A stretch of 64,000 bases of DNA from Peronospora farinosa (GCA_947646735.1 CANTFK010000340.1:185466-249465); one strand, 5' to 3'; positions 10,124 through 20,627 are shown, counted from the stretch's first letter. A program made the numbers and translations. The notes: generated by a model from the letters alone, not told the origin.

Positions 10124-10880
10124 GACTGAGCAGCTAGGACTACATGTGCTTACTTCAGAGTTTTTTTTGGGTAATTGCTCGCAATTCGATCATCTTGCAT
10201 TGTCTCCTTTTCTTTCTATGCCATGCTGACACATTTGCATCTAACCATTTATCCAGATTAAAGCGAATAGGCTCGATGAATGGTAAGTGAATGTTAAACT
10301 ACGCTGTCTGTTTTTGTAGCTTATACTGAGACTGTGCTTCTGTGTTATTAATGTGAAGGACACGCTTTTGTACTTAGCTAGAATGTCGTAAGTAAGGGGG
10401 TTGCACGACGGTTGTAACATCATACCGAAAGTATATACGATTGAAGTTTCTATATTGCATATACAGAACTCTCTCCGTAAACTTATGGGTGCGGTGGACG
10501 ACAATCTTATCGGTTTATGTGTATTGACCATAAGAGAACTTGAATAATAAAAAGAAACCTGGCAAGTCCAGCTCTAAGGTTCAGACTGCTGAAAGAACTT
10601 AAGTCCCTGACTCCTTTAAAAGTTGTACCTGGCCCAAGGATGTGAGACACGTCGTAACGTTGTATTTTCTGTGCTATGAGTAAAAGCTATATGTTAATTT
10701 ACAGTGTTTAAGAGTGTTTTGCCTACCTAGATAGTAGAAGATGGCAAAAAGATGGAGCAGGAGCTGAGATACCATCTAGAGCAGTTGCGTGTCCGGAATT
10801 TAATGACGATGTCGGAGCTTCGCAATCCTATCGGAGAGGATGAGACTGCTCAGCCGGATCTGACGAGAGCATCTTCTGAA
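10124..10880. other. Intergenic with a degraded LTR fragment
   Basis: This stretch lies between the mucin-tailed gene and the retroelement block. Positions about 10405-10475 match part of the LTR found at 27530-28302 and 51852-52662 (shared cgacggttgtaacatcat, ccgaaagta and gaagtttct). The frame at 10752-10967 starts outside and runs into the LTR end at 10881, so I do not call it a gene. Confidence 0.4.
10405..10475 (+). repeat. Fragment of LTR family F
   Basis: A stretch of about 70 bp matches the interior of the longer LTR copies near 27690-27750 and, inverted, near 52430-52490. The match is by eye with several mismatches. It marks an old, mostly deleted insertion. Confidence 0.5.
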
Positions 10881-11426
10881 TGTAGACGGGCGCTTCGTAA
10901 AGAAGCTGCCACGTATTACGAGCACACATCTTCCGTGATACCTCCGCGTGCGGTGTTGGTTGCGTAGGTCGGTCGCTTAAAGTGCCGAACCAAACTGTTG
11001 CCGGCCGCTTAGAGCGGTCCGCGCAACGAACAACTAAGAAGCGCCTCGCTTACGTCATGCAGAAGTTAATTAAACTTTTCGTGCGCAGTGGACGGTAATT
11101 AGCGAATTAAGGTCTGACTTATATATTAAATAGAATTTAAATAAATCTAAATTTATCTACTGACTGGTTAAATATAAAAGAGCGGAATCGCGTCTCTTTA
11201 GAAGCGTATCCCAACGTGCGAGATAAAAATATATTAAGCTTGCTGATGACGTCTGTTTGAGCGTCATCATAACGCCTAGGCCCAACTGGGCGTCATCCCG
11301 TGGGATGTGAATCCATTAATGGATACCCATTCACGAGAATTGGTCACATCGGCGTGCCTCGCCTAAGTGACAGGTCTAAATACCTACGTATCTTGTAAGA
11401 ACTCCCCGTTCACAATGCATGGCGCG
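10881..11426 (-). repeat. Degraded 3' LTR (family D/E), split by outer element
   Basis: In minus orientation this LTR ends in cccgtctaca at 10881. Its other end lies at 27271-27287, beyond the outer element: the sequence resumes there as taatatttagaccgtaca. Joined, it is about 563 bp and aligns along its length, inverted, with the LTR at 52893-53474 and, in the same orientation, with that at 56040-56614 (shared gcagtggacggtaatta, gcgtcat, tcccaacgtg). The sequence after 27287 matches the purine-rich internal end that precedes the 52893 copy, so this was the 3' LTR of a minus-strand element. Confidence 0.75.
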
Positions 11427-12023
11427 TGTAACAGGGCATCTAGTTACACGTAAACATTAAGTAATATACTTAATGTTTGGTCTAAAAGTACTTTTGACCT
11501 GTCACTTGGGTGCGAAACACGAATGTGATCCACCCTCGTGAATGTGATATCCATTTATGGATTCACATGAGAAGGGATGACGCTAGTTGAAGCTAGGCAT
11601 CGCGACGTCTCAGAAGGGCGTCAGTTGCGATCTTAAATCTAGATTTAAGTTCATGCAACAGGATACGCTTCTAAAGAGTCGCGTATCCGATCAATATATA
11701 TATATATATATATAGCCAATCAGTAGTTAAACATATATTTAGTTATAATTAATTAAATATATCTCAGTCTTGAATTTACTTAAACAGAAACACCACGCAC
11801 GAGAAGTTGAAAGACTTCTGCGTGACGTCGGTGTTCTAAGTGTTAAGAAGTTCGTTGCACTCTCGCTTAAGCGAGAGGCAACTGGTGGTGCGACTGCTTA
11901 AGCAGTCGACCAACCTCCCAACCACCCTCGCACGCGAAGGTAAGACGGTATAACCGCTTCCTCGCTTGTGCATAAGGTGTGTGCTCGTAGTACGAGGCAA
12001 CTTCATAGAAGTGCCCGTCTACA
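11427..12023 (+). repeat. 5' LTR of outer element
   Basis: 597 bp, TGTAACAGGG to GTCTACA. It contains a (TA)n run near 11694-11713. Compared with the 3' LTR it lacks about 9 bp (catgattac-like) near 11490, and scattered substitutions give an older age than the inner element. PBS-like TGGTAGCAC follows two bases after the end. Confidence 0.93.
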
Positions 12024-12025
12024 CT

Positions 12026-12036
12026 TGGTAGCACTA
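12026..12036 (+). promoter_or_regulatory. Primer-binding site, outer element
   Basis: TGGTAGCACTA lies two bases after the 5' LTR. The same TGGTAGCAC follows the LTRs of the inner element (13259), of the copy at 52893-53474, and, on the minus strand, of the copy ending at 51852. It resembles primer sites for initiator-Met tRNA, but the tRNA was not identified. Confidence 0.7.
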
Positions 12037-12093
12037 GTAGTCCTTCCCACGACCCGTCTCTCTGAGCGTGCGTGTGGTTGACATGGTCCTTAA

Positions 12094-12914
12094 TATGGCC
12101 TGGAGTGACTTCCCTCACCTCTCCAACATCATAGGGAGTTGGCAGAGCATATGGCGCAGGGACTTGATGAACAAGCCCTGGTCAATCTCTTGCATTGTCC
12201 TCCTGAGCAACATGTTGCTCAGTTGGAGCAATTTGAGTCGTTTGTGCTCGGACAGCGTAGAAACGCGTCCAAGGTAAACAGCCAAGCCACCGCTGAGTCC
12301 ATCACTAAGACTCAGGATGAGCTTAGGCTTGAGCAGGCACGAAATGAGACGCTCAACAGAACTGTTGAGACGCTCTCTGCCCGACCTGCTCAACCGAGGC
12401 CCATTCGGATGGACCCTCCGAAGTTCGATGGAACTAGCCCTCACACGATTGTTCACTGGCTATTAGCAGTTGAGCAATGTGGAGTGGCGCAGCTCATCGA
12501 AGAAGACACCAGAATGGTGTCGTATGCCATGTCCAACTTGCGTGGCAAAGCGTCAGAGTGGGCATACTCTGCGCTGATGGCTAATGCTGATGCGTTTCCA
12601 TGATGGATGATCTTTGAGTTAAAGATTCGCGCCATGTATCATCCGTTTAACAACGAAGTGTTGCTTATGGCGCGCTTCTTTGGAGCACGACAGGCGAAAC
12701 GCTCTCTGCAAGAATTTGTGCAGGAGATGCGTTCGCTGTCGGCTTCCATTAATGGGGAAGCGATACCAGAGCGTATCAAAATGGCCACGCTCATGAATGG
12801 ACTTATGCACGGCCAATCGCGTCAGGCCCTTTTCAGAAAGGTGCCAGCGACGATGGAAGAGGCAATTGACATTGCCTTAGTTGAGGAGCAATCCTACAAC
12901 AGCACCTCGGCTAC
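12094..12914 (+). pseudogene. Gag of outer element, 5' part (interrupted)
   Basis: Gag-like capsid region beginning with an ATG at 12094 (MAWSDFPHLS). A one-base loss compared with the related copy at 53530 (ctctcc versus ctctccc) shifts the frame to the long frame at 12139. A stop at 12601-12603 follows ANADAFP, after which the frame resumes (FELKIRAMYHPFNNE). The capsid core (PPKFDGTSPHTIVHWLLAVE, then GKASEWAYSAL and FVQEMRSL) is typical of oomycete Ty3/gypsy gag. The reading is cut at 12914 within YNSTSAT by the inner element and continues at 20633. Confidence 0.85.
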
Positions 12915-13256
12915 TGTAATGGGCTACATTACACATACAGTATTAACACAAATAAACAATTACATATGTAGGCAGGTGCTGGGCCCGAATAGCGGGCACA
13001 GCGTGGTAATTTATTATTGGTTTATTATTGGGCCTAAAGTCCCCAATATGGACCAATGATAAATCAACCTGAAATTGCGTGGTTCCCGAAAGGCGGGAAC
13101 ACTGTCGTATTTATTACGACTAAAATCTTCGTAATTAGTACGAATTAAAACCAAAATAAAAATCAGAGTTAAATTTACTTAATACCTAATACTTGGGCTT
13201 GAGTCTTCCTCAAGCGCGCGTGTAAGCTAGTGACGGTACGTTCTAGCCCCGTTACA
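12915..13256 (+). repeat. 5' LTR of inner element
   Basis: 342 bp, TGTAATGGGC to CCGTTACA, flanked on the left by TSD gctac. PBS-like TGGTAGCAC begins at 13259. Its last 170 bp or so resemble, inverted, the first part of LTR family F. Confidence 0.95.
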
Positions 13257-13282
13257 CCTGGTAGCACTTTGTAGTCCTTCCT

Positions 13283-14120
13283 ATGCCCGAGTTTGGGATG
13301 AGCGAATCGTCGTACTTTGACGCTCCAGATTTATTTCTGGAGCACACGACCTTCCCCCATCTTACTGGTGTTGAGTGGGATGCCCTTAATCGCCTCGCGG
13401 CGATATCGGGAGAGGCATTCGTCGCGTCGTTGATGAGATCAGCGACCCCTGACGCGCAACGTCTCGCCATACATGAGTTTATGGCACGCGAGCTCGCCGA
13501 ATCCAACCGGCGAGGCTTAACTCCCTCGCGCCCTTCACGTAATGAGGCCGTGAAGATGGAAACCTCCTCCTACTCTGGAGAAGGTAAGGACCGGTTATCG
13601 CTGAATCGGTGGTTCCGAGAAGTTGATATCGCCATCGCCTCGAGACTTCTTGAGGCTCCACAGGCGAAGGTCAACTTTCTTCTTTCCCGCCTCACCGGGA
13701 AGGCCAAGGAGTGGGCCCTTGGTAAGCTCGTTGTGGACGAGCACGCATTCCCCACCTTGGATACCATCCAGGACGATCTCCGACTTGCTTTCGAGCCACC
13801 ACAAGAGCAGAAACTGGTGCGATCAAGATTCCTGTCGATGCGACAGGGTAAAATGGCGATGCGCGACTACGTACAGATGGCTAGGCATCTGGCGTCGTGT
13901 ATTATCACGCACTCCATGGACATGTACACGCAGGTGAATGTCTTTGTGGATGGTATGCGTGAGGGGCAGACCCGCTTATCGCTGGAGCGCCGAGCCTGCC
14001 ACATTGGAGGAGGAATTTGCCATCGCACTCCGTGAAGACTTTAGGGTCACAAAGGCATATGCCAAACCCTCGGTCGTCAGTTTTCCCCGGCCCTCTGGTC
14101 CAAAACCTATGTAGATCGAC
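13283..14120 (+). pseudogene. Gag capsid of inner element (frameshifted end)
   Basis: An open frame of 250 codons from 13283 encodes a gag capsid ([50 protein letters not shown]). A one-base loss near 13990 moves the true ending [17 protein letters not shown] into another frame, which meets a TAG at 14112. Beyond it lies a nucleocapsid-like segment with RCRKPGHRSAEC near 14200, a CCHC knuckle whose first Cys has become Phe. The intended protein is gag with a zinc knuckle; this copy cannot make it intact. Confidence 0.85.
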
Positions 14121-14374
14121 GTGATTGAGTCGTCGGGTGACCGACGAAGTGTCTTTTTATATAAGGGTGACGCTCGCACCGGGTGCCAAATAGTGTTCTT
14201 TCGTTGTCGCAAGCCAGGGCATCGCTCGGCTGAGTGCCGTGCGCCAACGCCGATATCGGTGCAAGTAGTGGATGCCTATCATGATGGTGCTGTACCGGCC
14301 GCACGTCCAAAAAACGGTCGGGACCAGTAGGTGCAGGGCGCCCTACTGGTTGGAACGGAGGTCCGGGTCCCCCG

Positions 14375-14776
14375 GTGGCAGCCCAACCTTCCAGTCCTCC
14401 TGCGCTACGCGCACGGTTAAATGCCACCACTACGAGTGGTAATTCACGTCTGATAATTGTCAGTTTACATGTCGCCGGCGTCCGGCGACCTCTGCGAGCA
14501 CTCCTGGACTCAGGAGCAACAAACAATTTCTTTCGTGAATCTTGTTTGTCGATGCTGCCTCCCAGCATTCAGGTCCGTGAGGGACCTGGCCAAGTCGTCG
14601 TCAAGTTGGCTGACGGGAAACTACACCGCGTATCGCGGCGCGAAGTGTCGTTGCCGTATACGTTTGATGGCTTTCGCAGTAATGATGATTTCTTGGTGAT
14701 CGCAATGAATTATGCATTCGATTGCATACTGGGCATGCCATGGTTGGCACGTTATAAGCCCCATATCGACTGGTAG
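14375..14776 (+). CDS. Aspartic protease region of inner element
   Basis: 133 codons in the same frame as pol contain the retropepsin motif LLDSGATNNFF near residue 46 and the flap-distal ILGMPWL block near residues 118-124, typical of Ty3/gypsy proteases. It stops with TAG after PHIDW. Downstream sequence to 15420 runs in a different frame, so protease and pol are not joined in one frame in this copy. Confidence 0.85.
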   Translation: MAAQPSSPPALRARLNATTTSGNSRLIIVSLHVAGVRRPLRALLDSGATNNFFRESCLSMLPPSIQVREGPGQVVVKLADGKLHRVSRREVSLPYTFDGFRSNDDFLVIAMNYAFDCILGMPWLARYKPHIDW

Positions 14777-14868
14777 CCAGATCAGTGAGACGTCGACGCA
14801 AGTTCGATGTCAGTGAAGTGTTTACCCATCTCTTGGTATCTCCAAGTGACTGACCGAACGTCACAGTC

Positions 14869-15420
14869 GTGGATCGTGATTCCACGACGTTGGCGGTGCA
14901 CAGAGCGAGCGATGGCTCTCTCTGCACTGCTTGTGCTGTTCTTCGAGACACAAGTGACAGTGACTCCTCGCTACAGAGCAAAGAGGACGACGAGGACGAC
15001 GCGGTCGAACAGGGGTTCCCGTGCGTCATTAATGCGGTTGAACAGGGGTTCCCGCACGTGAATGCAGTGGTTGAACCGGGGTTCCCATCTGAACCTACTG
15101 TGGTCGAGCAGGGGCTCCCACAAGGGAATTGTGGCGACGAGCAAGAGCTCGCCAGCGAGTGTGACGTGGACGGACAGGAGTCCCCACACGAGAGCATGAT
15201 GGTCGAACCGGGGTTCCCATCATCACCCACTGTGGTCGAACCGAGGTTCCCACATGGGCATACTGTGGTTGAGCAGGGGCTCCCACACGGGTTTACGGCG
15301 GCCGAGCAGGAGCTCCCGCATCAAGTGTCGACGGTCGAGTTTGGGGTACTCCCGTCCAGTGTTTCCGGCATCTTGGATGACGACATCCAGTGCCTAGAGG
15401 GGGGATGGTTTATCACCTGA
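14869..15420 (+). CDS. Acidic tandem-repeat spacer between protease and RT
   Basis: An open frame of 183 codons. Its middle, about 15000-15340, is a degenerate tandem array with units of about 36-42 bp encoding V-V-E-x-G-(F/L)-P-H type repeats (VEQGFP, VEPGFP, VEQGLP, AEQELP). It has no domain I recognise. The neighbouring family C has a Ser/Thr/Lys-rich spacer in the same place but without these repeats. It may be a flexible linker of the polyprotein, and a minisatellite that expands by slippage. Confidence 0.55.
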   Translation: MDRDSTTLAVHRASDGSLCTACAVLRDTSDSDSSLQSKEDDEDDAVEQGFPCVINAVEQGFPHVNAVVEPGFPSEPTVVEQGLPQGNCGDEQELASECDVDGQESPHESMMVEPGFPSSPTVVEPRFPHGHTVVEQGLPHGFTAAEQELPHQVSTVEFGVLPSSVSGILDDDIQCLEGGWFIT

Positions 15421-15487
15421 ATGCGGTTCTCCAGCTTCGAGTAGTGACTCGAAGCACGATGGGGACAACAGCACCGAGAATTTAGCG

Positions 15488-18400
15488 TTGGAATGTGTCC
15501 ACGCTATCGTGTACGTGGAAGGGAGTCCACATAGGCGCCAATATATCGAGGTCAAGAGTCCTCCTCGTAATGCGTCTTCCATTACAAGTCTTCCAGGGCT
15601 TTCCTGGAAGCATTTCCTACGTGACCTTAAGGGAGGCACTGTGGAACAAGTGTGTCTAATCGCCAACGAGGTGGTTACCGTGGCAAACGAGGAGCATATG
15701 GCGCGTCCTCGAAGAGCTGAGCCGAAGTCTGCGCGTGAAGAAAGGTTTGCATCATAGTCATGGGAGGCCCTGCGAGAGTCTGGTAACCCCGTCTACGACA
15801 TTGCTCGTGAGTATGCAGACGTGTTCCCGGACAAGATCCCGGCTGAACTTCCTGCGGACCGCGGTGTTCGGCACGACATTGATCTCGTGCCAGGGTCGAA
15901 GTATTGTGTGACTCGGCAGTGGCCGTTGCCTCGAGATCAAGTCGAAGCTATTGACGCAATCTTTAAAGGGCGGCGCAAAGCGGGTCATTCGCGGGAGAGT
16001 ATCTCACCACATTCGAGTCCAACCTTCTGCGTGAAGAAGGCTACGGGAGGCTGGCGGATAGTGCATGCGTTCAATAAGTTGAATGATGCCACTATTCCTG
16101 CGCAAACGCCAATTCCCAGGAAGGACATGGTGCTGAATTCCATGTCAGGTAGTGTCATCTTCAGTGCCATCGACTTGACGGATGGCTTTTACCAGATTTT
16201 GATGCGCCCGAGCGATATCCCACTCACCGCGGTGAGCACCCCGAGTGGCATGTTATGGGAGTGGCTGGTTATGACACAAGGGTTGAAGAACGCTGCGGCC
16301 ACCTTCAATCGCTTGGTGTCTCAAGTGTTGAGACCCCTTCGGAACTTTGCTCCAAGTTATTTTGACGACATCTTCGTCCATAGTCGCGCCGAGGGCAACC
16401 TCAACGATGTCCAAGTTCACCTTCAACACCTGAAGCAAGTGTTTCAAGTTATGCGGGACAACAAGTTGTACGCGAATCTCAAGAAGAGTGTCTTTTGTGC
16501 ACCGGAGATTCCGGTGTTAGGTTGCTATGTGATTAAATCGGGAGTTCGAGCTGATCCAGAGAAGGTATCGTCCATCTGTTCTTGGCCCACGCCCAAGAAC
16601 CCTACGGAGTTGCGCCAGTGGCTCGGCTTGGCTAATTATTTGCACAAGTATACGAAGGATTATGCTGGTTCTATCCAGCCTTTGTCGTCACTCTTGAAGA
16701 AAGACGCCACGTGGTTGTGGCGTCCCGAGCACCAAGCAGCCTTCGAAGCAGTAAAGAAGAGCCTAGCGTCAGCGCCAGTCCTGGTCCTACCAGACGATTC
16801 CAAGCCGTTCCACGTGGTTTGCGACGCCAGTGATTTTGCAATCGGTTGTGCCCTCATGCAATTTGATGATGAGGGCCGTGAACGAGTCGTGAGTTACCAG
16901 TCGCGACAGATGAAGCCAGCTGAGAAGAACTATCCGGTTCACGACAAGGAGTTATTAGCGATGCACTATGTACTCATCAAGGTTCGCGTGCATCTCCTTG
17001 GTGAACGTACGTTTGCTTTGTATACCGATCATGCATCGCTACGCACAGCGATGAAGAGCCCACACCTGTCCCAACGGATGGCACGATGGCTCTCATTCTT
17101 CTCTGAGTACAACTTCGTCGTGCATTACAAGCCAGGCAAGACCAATATTCTCGCTGACGCCTTGTCACGACGTCCCGACTACGATCCTCGGACTGCTCTG
17201 AGTCGCCAGGCTACTGATGACGAGGACGATGATGACCGATGCGCAATGTGTGTATTGCTGAACTTAACTCGGGTTACACCCGAGCCGTGTTTATTTGATG
17301 AGATCGTCGCAGCGTACAAGGGTGACTCAGATTATGCAGACATTATCGAGTATCTGCGCGCTCCCAGCGATGCTGCACTGGGAGCATTATCCCGTACCAA
17401 GCGCGACCATATTCATCGATACAGTTTAGATGGCGATTTGCTTCTGTATAGCATCGACCAATTCGATTCTCCTCGCACGGTGATTTCCAATGACATGGAT
17501 TTGCGTGCAAGAATCATTCACGAGTATCACGATGCTCCTGCTGGCGGCCATTTAGGTCGCGAAAAGACTTTCGCGGCTGTGTCTCGAGACTTCTTCTGGT
17601 CCCACATGTATAATTGGGTACGCAACTGGATTCGAACGTGCGAAATATGCCAGCGTGTGAAGCCATCTCCATCGTCACAGGCTCCCTTGCAATCGTTGCC
17701 AATTGCAGCAGAGTCCTGGAGATCAGTTTCGATGGACTTTATCTTCGGGCTTGCGCCCGATAGCCAAGCTCGAACGGGCATCTTGGTCTTTGTTGACAGA
17801 TTCAGCAAGATGACACATCTCGTGCCTGTTCACGCTAAGGTCACCGCGGCAGAGACCGCGGCGCACTTCATCGACGCGGTGTTCCGTCATCATGGCCTTC
17901 CAGAAAACATTGTTTCGGACCGTGACCCGCGATTTACGTCCGCATTTTGGACATCACTTTTCGAGCTCCTCGGGACAAAACTGCTGATGTCGACGGCAGC
18001 CCATTCGGAAACGGATGGGCAGACCGAGCGCGTGAACCGGGTCCTCGAAGACGTTATTCGAAGTTATGCTACGTCATTTACAAGCTGGAGTGCATTTTTA
18101 CCACTCGCTGAGTTCGCACTCAACAACACCGTACACGCGTCAACAGGGTTGACGCCATTTTTTGTGAATTCGGCTCGTCACCCTCGTGTTCCTACTGTCC
18201 TGGCCGTGGGGCGACCCACAACACCTAGTGGCTCCACTCGGGGGGGGGATAAAGGTGATAAACAAGGATCGAGTGCAGCTCACGGTATTTTGAGCGCGAA
18301 AGCAGTAGCCCGATCCAAGGCAAAGACGGCCACTTTGACGCCATCAGACGTGGCGTCCCCATTAGCTCGATGGACTGCGCAGACATTGATTGACCCGTCT

Positions 18401-19153
18401 TCGAGTAAGCGTTCTCCTACTGCCAACTACGCGCCGATTGAGTCGGCGCGACCAATTGATGACATGGCCGTGTCGGAATTTATACTCCAACGTCAAGCCA
18501 TCACCAGGTTTGTACGCGACGCACTACAAACTGCTGTAGACCAACAGAAGGAGAACGCTGACAAAAATGGAAGAAAGAACATGAGCAAGTTTGAGAAAGG
18601 TGACCGTGTATTATTATCGACGGACGGTTTAAGGGATTCTGCGGTCACTAATCTGGGCGCGAGTAAACTCGCGCCACGCTTCATCGGTCCATTCAAGGTT
18701 CTGAAGGCAATTGGCGACGCTTATACACTCGACGTCCCCTCTTCACTGCGACTCCACCCGACATTCTATGTCGGGCGGCTGAAGGAATATCGTCCGGCTA
18801 CGCTTCACGGTTTGGCTCCGACGCCGGCTTCAGGGGTTCGTAAGTCGAACGGCCTTCCCGTCGCGCTCGACGCGCCGATGACATGGGGCGGCGACCGTCT
18901 AAACCTGACCAAGCACATGGCGCTCCAGAACCCTTATCCGTTCGAGCAGTTCACGGTTCGACTGCCGGATCTCACTCGCAGTCTTCTCCGCCTGGGCAGA
19001 ACGTTCATTGGCAGCCTCAGCCTCCAGCTGAGCATCGGCAGATATGTTCACGGCCTGATCAACATCTTCCTGGGCAACCTGGACGCCAGCATTACCATCG
19101 CGAGGGCCCTCCTCCGCTTGTTGATGCGGAGGGACAGGTGCGCTGGATTGTAG
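15488..19153 (+). CDS. Pol polyprotein of inner element (RT, RNase H, integrase)
   Basis: The long frame from 15821 (1110 codons) encodes reverse transcriptase, RNase H and integrase of a Ty3/gypsy chromovirus. The same frame extends upstream to 15488 across one TAG at 15755. RT shows [39 protein letters not shown] and the catalytic YFDD. RNase H shows VCDASDFA, a KELLA Glu, YTDHASL and ADALSR. Integrase has an HHCC zinc finger (ending CEICQRVK) and the D, D, E residues in [15 protein letters not shown] and [15 protein letters not shown]-like module ([19 protein letters not shown]) ends in [12 protein letters not shown]. All catalytic residues are present. The chromodomain is in the next frame. 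Confidence 0.95.
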
Positions 19154-19668
19154 ACCGCATTGTGGGTCACGAGGACCCTCCACAACCATTACTGCAGTCG
19201 GCTCATGAGAAGCGTGCGGTTCCATCCGTGCGTAGGTACCGAGTACGTTGGCTTGGATTCCCTCCCGAGCAAGATACATGGGAACCACGTTACTCGCTCC
19301 TTCGTGACGTTCCAGATGTGGTTCTGTCGTATGAAACCACGAAGTCGGGCTATCCCAATGCGGGCGAGCACGCGAACGCTCTCGTGACAAACGAGAGTGA
19401 TAAGGAGATCCACGTCGTCGAGAACGAGAACGATGACACGAACGAGAACGATGTCGTGAACGAGAACGATGCCGTGAATGAGAACGATGTCGCGAATGAG
19501 AACGACGCCGTGAACGAGATCGTCGCAATAAATACATATCACGACTGCGAGGCGAGAATCGCGAAGCAGGACGGACAAGCGAACATGTCGCTGCCCTGCG
19601 CTGATGATCCCGCGGAGATTGACTCCGCTGTCGCGAGTGGTGCTGCCAGCGAGGCGCACCACGAATAA
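18844..19668 (+). CDS. Chromodomain-containing 3' end of pol (shifted frame)
   Basis: This frame is open from after a TAA at 18841 to 19668 and overlaps the pol frame for about 300 bp. It carries a Pro/Gln-rich linker, then a chromodomain ([13 protein letters not shown] ... YRVRWLGFPPEQDTWEP) at about 19135-19285. An acidic tail follows with five 18-bp repeats encoding NENDxV (19423-19512). Chromodomains at this position target chromoviruses to chromatin. Expression would need a frameshift from pol or an indel repair; I cannot tell which. The opposite strand is also open here. Confidence 0.8.
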   Translation, partial: VERPSRRARRADDMGRRPSKPDQAHGAPEPLSVRAVHGSTAGSHSQSSPPGQNVHWQPQPPAEHRQICSRPDQHLPGQPGRQHYHREGPPPLVDAEGQVRWIVDRIVGHEDPPQPLLQSAHEKRAVPSVRRYRVRWLGFPPEQDTWEPRYSLLRDVPDVVLSYETTKSGYPNAGEHANALVTNESDKEIHVVENENDDTNENDVVNENDAVNENDVANENDAVNEIVAINTYHDCEARIAKQDGQANMSLPCADDPAEIDSAVASGAASEAHHE

Positions 19669-20134
19669 CTGCGCTTCTCCGTTCGCTCAGACTTCGCTCA
19701 TACTTTGCAATCCAACTTCGTTCGCGATCGCTGAGTGGACACTCAGCGATGTGTCGTCGCCATTCGTCATGAGTTGGGCGTGGAGTCGAGTCACAAGATT
19801 GGCATCCTTCATTGACATGGATGAAGCAGAGACGGTCCTCATTCCAAGCTTCCTCACACACCCTTTCGCGTAGCGCGCCGATAGAGTGATCGGCGCGAAG
19901 CTCCTCTCGATTGGCGAGCCATAACTGGAAGCTGCTACCATCCTCGAGCATCCGATTCCAACGTTGGATGAAGGCGCACCAAGAACGTTGTAGAGCTTCA
20001 TGCTCGATTCCATCAAGACCTTTCCCGCGCAGTTTTCGAAATCGGCGGAAGTAGTCCCGCATCATGTCCAGTGAGTCCGGAGCGCGAGCTCCGGACAAGT
20101 CGTACAGCGACCAAGGTATGAGCTGCCGCGCCAT
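18899..20134 (-). CDS. Antisense ORF of inner element, SR-rich with coiled coil
   Basis: A 411-codon open frame on the strand opposite pol. It starts at ATG 20134, about 150 bp inside the 3' LTR, and an in-frame TAA lies upstream. The N-terminal half is rich in Trp, Arg and Glu (RRFRKLRGKGLDGIEHEAL, then FQLWLANREEL). It is followed by a Cys/His segment (CQSC ... HIAEC), a long Arg-Ser array (RHRSRS-type, opposite the NENDxV repeats), and a C-terminal heptad-like coiled coil ending in ANERSAQ...RIRVLERHV. Its length, defined domains and the parallel in family C argue for a real antisense gene. It could instead be a by-product of sense codon bias in a GC-rich stretch. Confidence 0.55.
   Translation of the reverse strand: MARQLIPWSLYDLSGARAPDSLDMMRDYFRRFRKLRGKGLDGIEHEALQRSWCAFIQRWNRMLEDGSSFQLWLANREELRADHSIGALRERVCEEAWNEDRLCFIHVNEGCQSCDSTPRPTHDEWRRHIAECPLSDRERSWIAKYERSLSERRSAVIRGAPRWQHHSRQRSQSPRDHQRRAATCSLVRPASRFSPRSRDMYLLRRSRSRRRSHSRHRSHSRHRSRSRHRSRSCHRSRSRRRGSPYHSRLSRERSRARPHWDSPTSWFHTTEPHLERHEGASNVVPMYLAREGIQANVLGTYARMEPHASHEPTAVMVVEGPRDPQCGLQSSAPVPPHQQAEEGPRDGNAGVQVAQEDVDQAVNISADAQLEAEAANERSAQAEKTASEIRQSNRELLERIRVLERHVLGQV
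19423..19512. repeat. 18-bp tandem repeat, coding on both strands
   Basis: Five units of 18 bp (aacgagaacgatgacacg and variants). They encode NENDxV on the plus strand behind the chromodomain and RHRS(R/H)S-type SR repeats in the antisense frame. Further degenerate units flank them. Confidence 0.85.
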
Positions 20135-20285
20135 GATGCTGGTTGATGCATTCCCGCTGATTTATCTTGGGCGTTCTGCTGGATTGGGTTTTGGGTCTCC
20201 GGACATTGCTTGTTCGTTTGTGGGCGAAGGGTTTTCGACAGTTGAGCACTCACGGTTGGTGAGTGCTGTCATGAGAAGGGGGTGA

Positions 20286-20627
20286 TGTAATGGGCTACAT
20301 TACACATACAGTATTAACACAAATAAACAATTACATATGTAGGCAGGTGCTGGGCCCGAATAGCGGGCACAGCGTGGTAATTTATTATTGGTTTATTATT
20401 GGGCCTAAAGTCCCCAATATGGACCAATGATAAATCAACCTGAAATTGTGTGGTTCCCGAAAGGCGGGAACACTGTCGTATTTATTACGACTAAAATCTT
20501 CGTAATTAGTACGAATTAAAACCAAAATAAAAATCAGAGTTAAATTTACTTAATACCTAATACTTGGGCTTGAGTCTTCCTCGAGCGCGCGTGTAAGCTA
20601 GTGACGGTACGTTCTAGCCCCGTTACA
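20286..20627 (+). repeat. 3' LTR of inner element
   Basis: 342 bp, identical to the 5' LTR apart from two substitutions. It is preceded by the purine-rich tract gagaagggggtga (about 20272-20285) and followed by TSD gctac at 20628-20632. Confidence 0.95.

Larger units (their letters stand above)
12915..20627 (+). mobile_element. Inner Ty3/gypsy chromovirus (family B), nested in gag
   Basis: A complete 7713-bp element inserted in the outer element's gag. LTRs of exactly 342 bp (12915-13256 and 20286-20627) both run TGTAATGGGC to CCCCGTTACA. TSD gctac lies at 12910-12914 and 20628-20632. The two LTRs differ at only two positions that I can find (c/t in aaattg[c/t]gtgg and a/g in cttcctc[a/g]agc), so the insertion is young. 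A purine tract (gagaagggggtga) precedes the 3' LTR. Gag and part of the protease-pol junction contain shifts or stops, but the RT-RNase H-integrase frame is long and its catalytic residues are present. Confidence 0.95.

Noticed and set aside
10752..10967. 71-codon frame at the edge of the retroelement block
   Set aside because: It crosses the LTR boundary at 10881, so at least its second half is LTR sequence.
11690..11716. (TA)n run as a regulatory element
   Set aside because: It is a simple microsatellite within the LTR, also present in the 3' LTR with a different length.
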